This document shows positions 43,101-45,999 of a stretch of DNA of 64,000 bases, in pieces. The notes beneath the pieces are model-generated. The model ran no database searches. It was not told the DNA's origin and saw only the letters and a list, made by a program, of their open reading frames with translations. This stretch comes from Patiria miniata (Eukaryota > Echinodermata > Asteroidea > Valvatida > Asterinidae). The stretch lies in NCBI RefSeq assembly GCF_015706575.1, contig NW_024037053.1, positions 744,001 to 808,000 of the forward strand, in the 5' to 3' direction. How positions within the stretch are numbered: position 1 is the stretch's first letter; every line of letters begins with the position of its first letter. Position numbers and translations under genes: made by a program.

Positions 43101-45953
43101 TAATCTTCCAACTCATGAAAATATTCTCACCACTGCACTCATAAACATTCAACATTTGTATATTGTACACAAAATTGTTTGTCCTTGCCTGTTTTTCTTC
43201 TGCAGTAATAGTAGGTATTCATCATATTTATCTGGTACATCGTCCTTGACAGTATTAGTCTGAGGAGGGAAAGAAAATGTTTCATTATAGTTCAACAAAC
43301 ATTCCCAAACAAACTTGAATAAGACGATGTGCATCATTCCTACATACTTGGTCCATTTTTAACATTACTGCTTCTTCAATTTAAAACTGCTCTTTCTTTT
43401 TGTATCTTTTCAAACAATATAGCTACATTAAAACCCTCCCTCTCTGGTTGGCAATTTCAACAAGGCCAGCCTTGCAGTCAAAATAAATCAAGTGACTGTT
43501 TTAATTTTAAGAGTCGAGTGCTCCCTGCCTTCATAAAGCAGGATTGACTGGCTGTGATTGTTATGAAACCTGATATAGCTCTCTGTTTTGACCGTAGGAG
43601 ACTGATAAGCCGGCCGTGCCTACCAGTCACCTGCTTTTGTCTGCTGATGGAATTTGACTAGTCATTGTGCATATTGAAATATGATCTGACTGATGGTGAC
43701 TAGCCTGTGTAAAAGGCACGTTAGGGGAACAGGAGTGAATATTTGACTGTCGGTGACTGTCCAACATTTTGCATACCTGTCCCTTAGGAAGCTCAATAGG
43801 AAACTCTCCTTTCTGCCACTGCTTCCTACCTCCAGCTGAAAACACAAAGAAGCAAGAAACACAAAAATAGTACCACAAGGTCAATGAGCAAATGTTGAAT
43901 GAAGCAAATTTGAAATAATCTCAAGCTGTTTCTGACCACTTCCTTTATCTTTGAATAGGAGACTAGGATCTATTTGGCAGAGGGACTAGACTAGCTAGCA
44001 GGCAATTGTTTTGTGTAGGGCTCCTGTTAAATTTGTATCAAAGTAGAGTCAAGGGTGTTTTTTATTACTCAAAAATGACCTTTTCAACCTAAAACAGACT
44101 TCTCTCAAAAGGACAACTTTTTGGTATTTTTTGAACAGTTTCTTGAGGAAGAAATTACAATTTTCCTATGCGCTTTACAGTTGGTGCCATGTGATTCAGT
44201 GCGCCTTGCGCGTTCACGGTACATCATGTACATCGGGCGGTGATCGCCATCTTTATTTTCATGTTGCATTTTTTTTGGTGTCATCGTGATTTTACCCCCA
44301 AATTTACTCAGTGACTGTTTCATGTAGTCATATGTGCCCTGCGATGTCTGACAGTGTGGGTTTTTGGCACGGGACACATATCACTTTATCAGTACATAAA
44401 ACAGTCATTGATTAAGCGCAACTTGTTTTTCTTCAATAGTGACGTCACACACGCGCGCGATGAATTATGCATCAGTAATGTCAGTGAAATGGACTGTACA
44501 ACTCGGCAGACACATTTAATTGTGAGCAGTAAGTTCAGACTATTTTGTTCTTTTTTCAAAATTACCGGTTGTTTGGAACAATTTAAGGGGTCTTATGGAA
44601 CGTCATGAATGTGTGGATCTATCCAGGGTTACTGTCTTTCTCATTTGTATTCTCTTTATCAGTTTTTTGGGCCTTTTGTCCTTGCGAGGGCATGCACAAA
44701 ATGCATACCATCATGACGACTGTGTACCTGTCACCAAAGTATGCCAAATCGGTGGAGCGTTTGTACGGAGGGTACCGTACTAGTTCAATGCTCCACTCAG
44801 TAGAGCTAAACCGGGCTTGTAGCTACACGATCATCGCCCTATTTTCTAACAAAATACTGTTGAAAATTCAGCATTAGGTTGCAGATCATTTTTGAGCAAC
44901 AAATCTGCTTGACTTTAAGAATGAAAAAGACTAAACATGCTAAAGGGAGTAAAGGTGTCCTAAACTCCACAATCCGCAGTCACTGCGCATGTTCAATGCA
45001 GTGCCGGTATACTCCTAGAACTATGAGGCTCAACGTAGTGGAGCCTCATAGGTTCAGAACCCCGCAAAATTGTTGTCGGCACAAAACACTAATTAAGTAC
45101 AAAAACGTCCATCCCAACCAAGCTTTTTCCCACAGAACCGCTGCACAGTTTGCCCCTAAACTCCGTACAATACCTCATGACATTCTCACGTTATGTGCAC
45201 CCAACAAACATCGGTGGATTCTGTCGGTTTTTCGGCAAAATGATGGAAAATATGCCTTTTCCGCACTGAGCCAACCTGACACTTGAAATTTGCACGCGCG
45301 CAAAATGATCGCAGTCATATTCGGGTTCGATAGCTAGCTAGCTCGGAGCGCGCCGCGGGGGGTACGTACTCGCACTTGTACGCATGCGCATACTATCGTT
45401 CCGCTCCTACACCATACCCCCCGCGGCGCGCTCCGAGCGATCGGACCGAAATGACTGCGATCATTCTGCGCGCGTGCAAATTTCAAGTGTCAGGTTGGCT
45501 CAGTGCGGAAAGGGCATATTTTCCATCATTTTTGCAAAAAAAACGACAGAATCCACCGATGTTTGTTGGGTGCACATAGCGTGAGTATGTCATGAGGTAT
45601 TGTACGGAGTTTAGGGGCAAACTGTGCAGCGGTTCTGTGGGAAACGGCTTGGTTGGGATGGACGTTTTTGTACTGAATTAGTGTTTTGTGCTGACAACAA
45701 TTTTGCGGGGTTCTGAACCTAGTATGAGGCTCCACTACGTGGAGCCTCATAGTTCTAGGAGTAGTGCCAGTAGGCATACAAACAAGAGCGGGAAAAAAAT
45801 CGGAGACCGGTTCACAGTCAAATGACAAATTGCAATGCCTTTTCAATTTCATTAATCTTAATTAGGCCTATGCAAAGCAGGAGAAGGTGAAGGTCAGGAT
45901 CGAGGGGCAAGCCAACAAAACAAATTTAATGCAATTTTTTACTTACGTTCCAT
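7034..45953 (-). CDS. KATNIP: KATNIP (katanin-interacting protein), complete 37-exon gene model
   Basis: The coding sequence is spread over 37 exons that keep one reading frame (5,262 nt, 1,753 residues; vertebrate KATNIP is about 1,600). Residues 1-560 are charged and low-complexity, with a DKYDEYLLLLQKKN helix near residue 35 and acidic stretches. Four related beta-sandwich modules follow, at roughly 600-770, 1105-1260, 1384-1560 and 1582-1753. Module signatures are SSNWGHPNRIGL, TTWGDKHYVGLNG, STWGDVHYLGLTG and STWGDPYYVGLNG, then LIDG.N..HMW in modules 2-4 and WNYNK or WNYSK in all four. This is the DUF4457/KATNIP architecture. The family is known to bind katanin and microtubules and to act at the ciliary base; loss causes a Joubert-type ciliopathy in humans. 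The identification is firm. The first coding exon and a few splice sites are inferred. Confidence 0.93.
7310..7895. mobile_element. TTAA-flanked MITE family B, copy in KATNIP intron 36
   Basis: Ends AGGTTATGTACAACATTTGC and its inverse, both bordered by TTAA. Inner text includes GGTCAGGGAACCAGACTAC and CCAACGACGATTGGCCGACC. It shares both with the copies at 12,375, 21,754 and 37,983, here inverted relative to the last two. Confidence 0.85.
8013..8114 (-). CDS. KATNIP: KATNIP exon 36 (module 4)
   Basis: Encodes INRVYIIFDQPVAVSMIKVW and NYSKTPQRGVKEFG. Phase 0 both ends; acceptor ACTCAG, donor GTGAGT. Confidence 0.93.
8335..8740 (-). repeat. Tandem array copied from the end of KATNIP exon 35 plus its splice donor
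   Basis: About six units of 70-72 bp, with donor-like TTAC (GTAA on the minus strand) at 8,361, 8,486, 8,558, 8,630 and the real one at 8,700; a unit near 8,431 has lost its donor part. Each unit contains the coding text for S(H)MWLAPILP and the intron start. The rightmost unit is the functional exon border. Confidence 0.88.
8704..8843 (-). CDS. KATNIP: KATNIP exon 35 (module 4)
   Basis: Encodes MAAYPSSVNVLEDVTDDVRT, PDKLIDGINDTSDGSHMWLA and PILPHV. Donor GTAAGA. The last part of this exon and its donor are repeated five or six times just downstream, in intron 35. Confidence 0.93.
9138..9300. repeat. GACTCGAGTC-rich repeat remnant
   Basis: CAGTGTTGTAACAACAGGGC then many ACTCGGACTCG and ACTCGAGTC words. 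Similar text at 28,163-28,575 (split by a SINE) and 41,500-41,645. CAGTGTTGTAACA suggests a hAT-type end. Confidence 0.6.
9458..9568 (-). CDS. KATNIP: KATNIP exon 34 (opens module 4)
   Basis: Encodes VFQLQLISTWGDPYYVGLNG and LEFYDANGDKITLTET. Acceptor GATTCAG is needed to keep phase; a later CCAG would lose the frame. Donor GTATCC. Confidence 0.9.
10613..10677 (-). CDS. KATNIP: KATNIP exon 33 (65 nt)
   Basis: Chosen by phase: QSLVAMEEPSQEYVPMHMPC then G plus one base. Joins exon 34 as MPCGFVFQLQLIS. Acceptor TGGTAG, donor GTATCC. Confidence 0.8.
11321..11530. mobile_element. 210-bp MITE (ends CTGGGGCCAATT...)
   Basis: CTGGGGCCAATTACATGGAG CTGCTAAGCA on the left and an inverted copy ending AATTGTCCCCAG on the right, with further internal GCTTAGCA pairs. 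It lies 44 bp from the donor of KATNIP exon 32. Confidence 0.88.
11575..11759 (-). CDS. KATNIP: KATNIP exon 32 (module 3)
   Basis: Encodes AKIVHVYMDTRQISPSEGYL, IRKGPGYCHFDFAQEISFSD and a tail ending GVPEAL plus two bases. Donor GTACAG. A MITE with matching inverted ends stops 44 bp downstream of the donor. Confidence 0.92.
11924..12089 (-). CDS. KATNIP: KATNIP exon 31 (module 3)
   Basis: Encodes LIDGANVTTSDEHMWLIPFT, EGEDHIVTIDFGREVQTSGL and RIWNYNKTPEDTYRG. Donor GTGAGT, phase 0. Confidence 0.93.
12375..12895. mobile_element. TTAA-flanked MITE family B, copy in KATNIP intron 30
   Basis: 521 bp between TTAA sites, ends AGGGAAGATACAACATTTGC and inverse. Same orientation as the 7,310 copy. 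Confidence 0.88.
13084..13261 (-). CDS. KATNIP: KATNIP exon 30 (opens module 3)
   Basis: Encodes MKLNFTSTWGDVHYLGLTGL, DILDPEGEAIPVTMAMMDAK and LPGYGRDDRTLD. Third copy of the WGD module opening. Donor GTTAGT; two-base overhangs. Confidence 0.93.
13384..13731. mobile_element. piggyBac-like MITE (TTAACCCTCC ends)
   Basis: 348 bp from TTAACCCTCCTATG to CAGCAGGAGGGTTAA. TTAA plus CCCT ends are the piggyBac pattern. The inside is rich in TGACTGT and ACAGTCA pieces. Diverged relatives lie at 3,660-3,975 and 43,430-43,765. Confidence 0.85.
14486..14711 (-). CDS. KATNIP: KATNIP exon 29
   Basis: Encodes ERPMTQARMFRDKKTVKEIM then an acidic linker ending TSSDEDVAFTCR plus one base. The donor is most likely C|GTACGT. 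A weaker GTAGAC eight bases earlier is also in phase and would drop two codons and part of a third. Confidence 0.83.
14804..14994. mobile_element. pogo/Tigger-like short MITE
   Basis: 191 bp, TA-flanked, ends CAGTCGAGTCTCGTTAATAC and a matching inverse ending GATTCGACTG. A different family from the 20,974 pair. About 95 bp upstream of exon 29's acceptor. Confidence 0.8.
15213..15353 (-). CDS. KATNIP: KATNIP exon 28
   Basis: Acidic linker: TILFTEDEDILELISRHDEA, YVADEDWFSSSQDEDATPRP and KTADQGE. Phase 0 at both ends. Donor GTATGT. Confidence 0.88.
15860..15902 (-). CDS. KATNIP: KATNIP exon 27 (43 nt)
   Basis: Encodes ASGITEGETDSFGD after a one-base overhang. Acceptor TTTGCAG, donor GTAAGT. 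Confidence 0.82.
15985..16551. repeat. Tandem repeat of about 254 bp carrying a tRNA-like block
   Basis: Two units and the start of a third begin at 15,985, 16,239 and 16,492. Each holds AGCTCAGTGGTCAAGTGGTA and GGTCGTGGGTTC (A-box and B-box like) and ends GGGCAAAACCTAATATTGA. Between KATNIP exons 26 and 27. Confidence 0.85.
16620..16714 (-). CDS. KATNIP: KATNIP exon 26 (module 2, GC donor)
   Basis: Encodes NYNKSRIHSFRGARDIDISL, DGQYVFKGEIE and two bases. The donor is AG|GCAAGT. A GT four bases further on would put exon 27 into a frame with a stop, so this is a GC-AG intron. Confidence 0.88.
16826..17213. mobile_element. Foldback element in KATNIP intron 25
   Basis: AGCCCGCCGCATGGAAGAAC...GCAATAAGTCATT on the left and an inverted AATGACTTTTTGCTTAGCAC...GTGCTGCGGGCT on the right, with further internal GCTCAGCACGTAGCTCA copies. 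Confidence 0.75.
17434..17631 (-). CDS. KATNIP: KATNIP exon 25 (module 2)
   Basis: Encodes ISADPPDINILSDYGNDPRV, VSNLIDGVNRTRDDTHMWLA and a segment ending KVALVRIW. Donor GTGAGG splits the WNYNK signature exactly after W. Confidence 0.93.
18606..18712. mobile_element. MITE family A, copy 4 (internally deleted)
   Basis: 107 bp between the same ends, in KATNIP intron 24. The inside keeps the TGTACA...ATCATCATTTTTGCAATGAATG text but inverted relative to copies 1-3. Confidence 0.85.
18887..19028 (-). CDS. KATNIP: KATNIP exon 24 (opens module 2)
   Basis: Encodes DEFEIPLLPMGQRLTINIRT, TWGDKHYVGLNGIEIFKSDG and EPVNIVE: the opening strand and loop of the second module. Acceptor CTTACAG, donor GTTTGT, phase 0 end. 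Confidence 0.93.
19646..19715 (-). CDS. KATNIP: KATNIP exon 23
   Basis: Encodes DSLDEYMTGRKSAQLEEAKD and DS with two-base overhangs at both ends. Acceptor TATTCAG, donor GTATGA. Confidence 0.82.
19765..19922 (+). repeat. 22-bp minisatellite (ACTTTACCATGGTCCCAAAAGT)
   Basis: About seven near-identical 22-bp units in KATNIP intron 22, 50 bp upstream of exon 23. A second degenerate patch with the same core lies at 20,085-20,150. The core contains the palindrome ACCATGGT. Confidence 0.9.
20693..20908 (-). CDS. KATNIP: KATNIP exon 22
   Basis: Encodes LLADEHEDTRWRQRGFSIDS, then an Arg/Glu-rich segment and ESWTSLNLFNKSQMGRISAN, ending VNTDIA. Donor GTATGT. Confidence 0.87.
20974..21361. mobile_element. 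pogo/Tigger-like MITE, copy 1
   Basis: TA-flanked, ends CAGTGGAACGTCGCTATA and inverse TATAGCGGCGTTCCACTG. This end type belongs to the Tigger/pogo branch of Tc1/mariner. In KATNIP intron 21. Confidence 0.87.
21421..21495 (-). CDS. KATNIP: KATNIP exon 21
   Basis: Encodes DENTPDAEPCSDLVGEVKRE then DESL plus one base. The acceptor (T-rich tract then GTTGAAG) is inferred from phase; the GTAAGT donor is clear. Confidence 0.7.
21754..22274. mobile_element. TTAA-flanked MITE family B, copy in KATNIP intron 20
   Basis: 521 bp from TTAAAGGGAATATACATC to TTTTCCCTTTAA. About 97% alike by eye to the 37,983 copy, so both are young. It is inserted into the tail of a hAT remnant. Confidence 0.92.
22395..22447 (-). 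CDS. KATNIP: KATNIP exon 20
   Basis: Encodes GDKAKGKAKRPPWLGNI plus one base. The other two frames contain stops. Acceptor CTAACAG, donor GTGAGT. Confidence 0.8.
22493..22828. mobile_element. Element with tRNA-like sequence at both ends in inverted order
   Basis: Left end AAATTGACTGGGGCAGGGTT TGAACCTGCGACCTCCAG and right end its inverse, CTGGATAGCTCAGTTGGTAG...GGTTCAAACCCCGCTCCAGT. Each end looks like a tRNA (A-box, B-box, acceptor pairing ACTGGA/TCCAGT on the right). The middle (TTGAACAAAGACATTGACAA) also occurs inverted at 14,030-14,080, so the family has another member at 13,935-14,230. Confidence 0.8.
24191..24241 (-). CDS. KATNIP: KATNIP exon 19
   Basis: Found by phase: it takes one base from exon 18 and passes two on to exon 20, with a strong GTAAGTC donor. 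It encodes SKERPKWLRPSSDKQT. The RPKWL motif resembles RPPWL in the next exon. Without it, exons 18 and 20 do not join in frame. Confidence 0.72.
24441..24640 (+). repeat. 40-bp repeat x5 with GC-box and CCAAT-like motifs
   Basis: Exact 40-bp period starting at 24,441, 24,481, 24,521, 24,561 and 24,601. Each unit has GTGGGCGGGGCTTAATGG (or GTGGGTGGGG) followed by ATTGGTC. An inverted single copy lies at 24,338-24,365. It sits in KATNIP intron 18, about 200 bp from exon 19. Confidence 0.93.
24735..24850 (+). mobile_element. tRNA-related SINE fragment
   Basis: CCCGGGTTCGAACCCTGAAG is a B-box; CATTGAGCAAGACACTTGAC is the GCAAGACACTT box common in deuterostome SINEs. Confidence 0.6.
25090..25221 (-). 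CDS. KATNIP: KATNIP exon 18
   Basis: Encodes SGRATVVLKGRPDDNENSQE, then a Glu/Ser/Gln-rich segment ending MMKQLQSIT plus two bases. Donor GTACGTC. Confidence 0.82.
25485..26059 (-). CDS. KATNIP: KATNIP exon 17 (end of module 1 plus long linker)
   Basis: The longest exon. It finishes module 1 with ELSIGVKDASVFMDGSLVWA and GRVDKGCGNQVFDYMTSIVL, then has about 150 residues of polar, probably disordered linker. Acceptor CTAG after a T-run; donor GTAAGT with a two-base end. Confidence 0.92.
26121..26506. mobile_element. pogo/Tigger-like MITE, copy 2
   Basis: 386 bp, TA-flanked, the same family as 20,974 (shared GGCTCCCGATTTTTGTGTAC and GGATCCCGCGATG). In KATNIP intron 16, joined to a truncated family B MITE. 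Confidence 0.87.
26507..26870. mobile_element. MITE family B, truncated copy
   Basis: Starts within one base of the end of a pogo/Tigger-like MITE (ATATACAACGTTTGCTTTTG) and stops at CCAACGATGGTTGGCCGACC, so it lacks the right third. KATNIP exon 16 begins about 80 bp later. Confidence 0.82.
26948..27088 (-). CDS. KATNIP: KATNIP exon 16 (module 1)
   Basis: Encodes TTKDRNMWSCAYQRGDCLKV, then FSIPTGDTATTGISRIDVWN and YNKSLK. NMW and VWNYNK are the module signatures. Donor GTAAGT, phase 0. Confidence 0.9.
27267..27545 (-). CDS. KATNIP: KATNIP exon 15 (opens beta-sandwich module 1)
   Basis: A Thr-rich spacer (TTTTSAATTTPTTPT) leads into HEFTLEASSNWGHPNRIGLT and DVQFFDLAGKRVSLS, the first copy of the repeated KATNIP module. 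It ends ELENIVNGKAK. Phase 0 at both ends. This copy has WGH where the other three have WGD. Confidence 0.9.
28220..28497 (+). mobile_element. SINE with LINE-like TAGCGCTTT head, nested in an older repeat
   Basis: TAATAATAAT, GTAGCGCTTTCCATC, CAAAGCGATTTACAATTATT, ACCCATTTATACTCCTGGGT GG, AAGTGCCTTACCCAAAGG and a B-box-like GGATTCGAACCCACGC. It splits an ACTCGGACTCG repeat (28,163-28,215 and 28,505-28,575). The same family is at 63,617-64,000. Confidence 0.82.
28617..28812 (-). CDS. KATNIP: KATNIP exon 14
   Basis: Encodes SQRRLLAALGKVEESARIGD and a Thr/Asp-rich linker ending AVFTTPMLAPRAK. Donor GTTTGT, phase 0 end. Confidence 0.85.
28965..29293 (+). mobile_element. Interspersed repeat with GGCTACAACGTGGTTGAGCC head, copy 1
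   Basis: TAATAATAATAATTTGGGAG, GCGAAGGATGCGGCTACAAC, TTTTCCAGAGGGAGGAAAAC, GAGAGCCCGGAGAAAAACCC, CGGGACTCGAACCAGGGCCA. Copies at 50,340 and 50,661; a fragment is at 22,283-22,376. Confidence 0.82.
29779..29969 (-). CDS. KATNIP: KATNIP exon 13
   Basis: Encodes MSSARPSQVTEQPRSASVAP, an Ala/Pro/Ser-rich linker, then NLNEHKLAFVLDKVKHMDS. Donor GTGAGG; two-base end. Confidence 0.85.
30783..30955 (-). CDS. KATNIP: KATNIP exon 12
   Basis: Encodes PSPSRPLSSQKKRSEKDWQA then TDDMSAIQRAMKAENEAAAS, a likely helix, ending PPQASAK. Donor GTTTGG. Phase 0 end. Confidence 0.82.
31185..31330 (+). mobile_element. tRNA-related SINE fragment
   Basis: GGTTGCGGGTTCGAGTCCAG followed by TCCTTGGGCAAGGCACTTTT. Between KATNIP exons 11 and 12. 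Confidence 0.6.
31580..31698 (-). CDS. KATNIP: KATNIP exon 11
   Basis: Encodes RKPDADEVAMATRQPKPSIT and a Ser/Arg-rich tail ending LRELRVTS. Donor GTAACA. One-base overhangs at both ends. Confidence 0.82.
31758..32011. mobile_element. MITE with CCCAATTTCTTGGCTCTGCT ends
   Basis: Inverted ends GCGCCCAATTTCTTGGCTCT / AAGCCAAGAAATTTGGCCC, with internal repeats of TAAGCGC and TAAGCA. It lies in KATNIP intron 10. The structure resembles the 11,321 element. Confidence 0.78.
32212..32242 (-). CDS. KATNIP: KATNIP exon 10 (31 nt)
   Basis: A small exon between a polypyrimidine AACAG acceptor and a strong GTAAGTC donor. Phase from both neighbours selects the frame PRQQKMLSA, giving NKGPRQQKMLSAKRKPDADE across the junctions. 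Confidence 0.75.
33114..33152. repeat. Perfect hairpin CTAATTTAAATGTGTCA / TGACACATTTAAATTAG
   Basis: 17-bp arms with a 5-base centre in KATNIP intron 9. The function is unknown; it may be the core of a lost foldback element. Confidence 0.75.
33715..33907 (-). CDS. KATNIP: KATNIP exon 9
   Basis: Very acidic exon: CDGSPAASDDDKNSDEDKAR through DALDEDIEEDIM to GDMIVLEFASSPNK. Phase 0 start; one-base end with a GTCAGA donor. Intron 8 before it carries the large LINE. Confidence 0.88.
34693..36560 (-). mobile_element. LINE of the L2/CR1 group, 5'-truncated, in KATNIP intron 8
   Basis: The element carries the reverse transcriptase ORF described next. On its minus-strand 3' side it ends with an AGCGCTTT...AAAGCGCTTTATAAATAC stem and an ATT repeat near 34,697-34,722, the tail seen on L2/CR1-type elements. 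No endonuclease domain is present, so the 5' half is missing. It lies in the same orientation as the host gene. Confidence 0.9.
34778..36550 (-). CDS. LINE reverse transcriptase, uninterrupted 590 codons
   Basis: Retrotransposon reverse transcriptase of the L2/CR1 group. Motifs in order: LKNYRPISNTSFLSKLLEKI (about 143-162), VMLDLSSAFDTLDHE with the first catalytic Asp near 217, GVPQGSVLGP at 274-283, YADD at 307-310 with the second Asp pair, LNSDKTEF near 350. The tail has RLQKIQNRAARLIF and GPKLWNTIP...FKKRLKSFLF, which are typical LINE C-terminal motifs. No stop or frameshift interrupts it, suggesting a fairly recent insertion. The first Met is not the natural protein start, because the endonuclease part is absent. 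Confidence 0.93.
   Translation of the reverse strand: MEPVKRTPTSTFPSGDKSIMANNFAKHFVNKVIDIRHGIQNSMAPSPPVRVIVPETVANVNTLSVFPPTHTEEVIQIIKDSPNKSCALDTLPTWLLKASVNCIAPMLANIMNNSLSLGRFPNCFRQAIVTPILKKPTLDHNDLKNYRPISNTSFLSKLLEKIVHKRLIEHVAHNNLEVPLQSAYKCNHSTETALLRVQNDILRVIDNKKVVLLVMLDLSSAFDTLDHEILLDRLCKVYGVRDMPLSWFTSYLCDRRYRVRVDGTMSDESRVAFGVPQGSVLGPALFTYYIKPVANIIEHFNLQYHIYADDIQLYTHFNPAIPGDSAIALENLSKCISQIHDWMATNMLKLNSDKTEFFVAASPRVLNKLDGNLTLNAGPISISPSRTVKNLGFIFDSSFSMSNHVSSICRSINFHLRNLWRIRKFIDDNTCHHVVRTFITSRLDYCNSLLFGITQGEKHRLQKIQNRAARLIFSVKCTVDATSLITNLHWLPIQQRIAFKVLLMVYKCLHGNAPPYLCDLLTLYLPGRPGLRSSNDKLLLSIPTGSKSLGDKSFSIAGPKLWNTIPINIRDAPSLTIFKKRLKSFLFITS
37109..37285 (-). CDS. KATNIP: KATNIP exon 8 with poly-Asp tract
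   Basis: Encodes ITENLTLILEGPTEGVSDIE and later a run of eight Asp coded by GAT repeats, then SSEHLLLSIEDVK. The Asp run is a coding trinucleotide repeat and may vary in length. Phase 0 at both ends. Confidence 0.88.
37983..38503. mobile_element. TTAA-flanked MITE family B, copy in KATNIP intron 7
   Basis: 521 bp with the same ends and nearly the same sequence as 21,754-22,274, including the palindrome CCAACGCTGATCGGCCGATC. Confidence 0.92.
38948..39096 (-). CDS. KATNIP: KATNIP exon 7
   Basis: Acidic start EDEADCEYEDDFEMYESVKA, then a Gln/Ser/Pro-rich stretch ending EQEDYDK. Donor GTTTGT, phase 0 end. Confidence 0.85.
39385..39635 (-). mobile_element. tRNA-headed SINE, inverted copy
   Basis: On the minus strand it reads GTGGCCTAGTGGTTCGGGTT, GGGGTTCAAATCCAGCCACT, TGTGTCCTTGGGCAAGCCAC, ACCCAGGAGTATAAATGGGT and CATCCCATCCAGGGGGAGTA. 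The same family is at 54,757-55,130. Confidence 0.82.
40128..40191 (-). CDS. KATNIP: KATNIP exon 6
   Basis: Short exon encoding QSFDIKTNKGEKLRVRSRWG and K plus one base. Acceptor CACAG, donor GTTGGT. Joins exon 7 as GK-D-EDEADCEYEDD. Confidence 0.8.
40255..40470. mobile_element. Interspersed repeat, inverted fragment of the 61,240 family
   Basis: Contains CCATTGGTCGAGAAGCCTGT, GTCTTAAACGGATGATAAAG and ACGTAGGCATGCGCATTACT, the inverse of the right part of the family. It lies between KATNIP exons 5 and 6. Confidence 0.75.
40599..40714 (-). CDS. KATNIP: KATNIP exon 5
   Basis: Encodes IPRRPVRGLHGYQEEEDAEA and ends KVQRRNWLQ. Two-base start, phase 0 end with a GTCGGT donor. Low complexity, with mixed charge. 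Confidence 0.85.
41008..41143. repeat. Foldback element, arms about 55 bp
   Basis: The arm GATAGTCGATATTAGCTCCC...GACAAACTAGTTCC is followed by its inverted copy after a 20-bp centre. The flank after the right arm (CCACCCTCGAACCATGTTA) recurs near 38,675-38,705, so a half copy lies there. Confidence 0.85.
41238..41479 (+). mobile_element. Single copy of the tRNA-like 254-bp repeat
   Basis: Same unit as 15,985-16,551 (AGCTCGGTGGTCGAGTGGTA, GGTCACGGGTTCGAGTCCCA, then GGGCAAAACCTAATATTGAT), so the unit is a dispersed tRNA-derived SINE that became tandem at the other site. Confidence 0.82.
41500..41645. repeat. GAGTCCGAGTC-rich repeat remnant
   Basis: Contains GTTGAGTCTGAGTCCGCAAG and TCGGACTCGAGTCCGAGTCA; the same family as 9,138. 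Confidence 0.6.
41716..41882 (-). CDS. KATNIP: KATNIP exon 4
   Basis: Encodes VLKKLKAKDDKQIQLEQKEQ, then GFSLYVNGANQKLGLTGP and a basic PRRPSS stretch. Charged and helix-forming at first, then disordered. AG acceptor and GTCAGT donor; one-base overhangs at both ends match the neighbours. Confidence 0.85.
43037..43140. repeat. Foldback GTGCAATGGTGAGAATATTTTC
   Basis: CAATGGTGAGAATATTTTCA on the left is matched by TGAAAATATTCTCACCACTG on the right. Related halves (GTGCAATGGTAAGAATAATT) are at 1,980-2,080 and 2,165-2,210. It lies about 50 bp from the exon 3 donor. Confidence 0.7.
43189..43259 (-). CDS. KATNIP: KATNIP exon 3 (GC donor)
   Basis: Encodes TNTVKDDVPDKYDEYLLLLQ followed by KKN and two bases. 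The only exit that continues in frame into exon 4 is AG|GCAAGG, a GC-AG intron, giving KKNRVLKKLKAK. The peptide looks helical and is the most conserved-looking part of the N-terminus. Confidence 0.8.
43430..43765. mobile_element. Diverged relative of the 13,384 MITE beside KATNIP exon 2
   Basis: AAACCCTCCCTCTCTGG, AAAGCAGGATTGACTGGCTG, CTGCTTTTGTCTGCTGATGG. It stops about 10 bp short of the exon 2 donor. Confidence 0.75.
43777..43835 (-). CDS. KATNIP: KATNIP exon 2
   Basis: Encodes GGRKQWQKGEFPIELPKGQ, with AG before it and GTATGC after it. It starts with two bases of a split codon and ends in phase 0, joining exon 3. Confidence 0.75.
45010..45763. repeat. Large foldback palindrome (arms about 350 bp, 51-bp centre)
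   Basis: Left arm 45,010-45,363 and right arm 45,415-45,763 are near-perfect inverted copies. Each outer end has its own small palindrome, ATGAGGCTC(C)AC..GTGGAGCCTCAT. The centre is GC-rich (CGCGCCGCGGGGGG) with a CGCATGCGCA core between the arms. It lies in KATNIP intron 1, about 180 bp downstream of the start exon. The same protein-like reading appears in both arms only because they are copies. Confidence 0.93.
45947..45953 (-). CDS. KATNIP: KATNIP exon 1 (start codon, coding part only)
   Basis: A start codon in good context (A at -3, G at +4) gives Met-Glu plus one base, followed at once by a strong GTAAGT donor. The one-base overhang fits exon 2, giving MEPGGRKQW. The 5' UTR would lie just above, around 45,954-46,080. 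It is the best in-phase start I see, but a 7-nt coding part cannot be proven by homology. Confidence 0.55.
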
Positions 45954-45999
45954 GCTTAAATTCAAGGCAATGCAACATTCACTGCAGCTTAAATCGTCT

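Noticed and set aside
44105..44377. A 90-codon minus frame as an alternative KATNIP first exon
   Set aside because: No donor with the required one-base phase, and the composition is not like the neighbouring exons. The CRE-like TGACGTCA at 44,441 is a single word and weak evidence for a promoter.
44595..44877. Two plus-strand frames with hydrophobic stretches (small membrane protein)
   Set aside because: Overlapping frames in intron 1 with no conserved motif, signal or splice support.
44879..45852. Two similar reading frames (plus at 44,879, minus at 45,526) that look like a gene family
   Set aside because: They are the two arms of the foldback palindrome read in opposite directions; no known domain.
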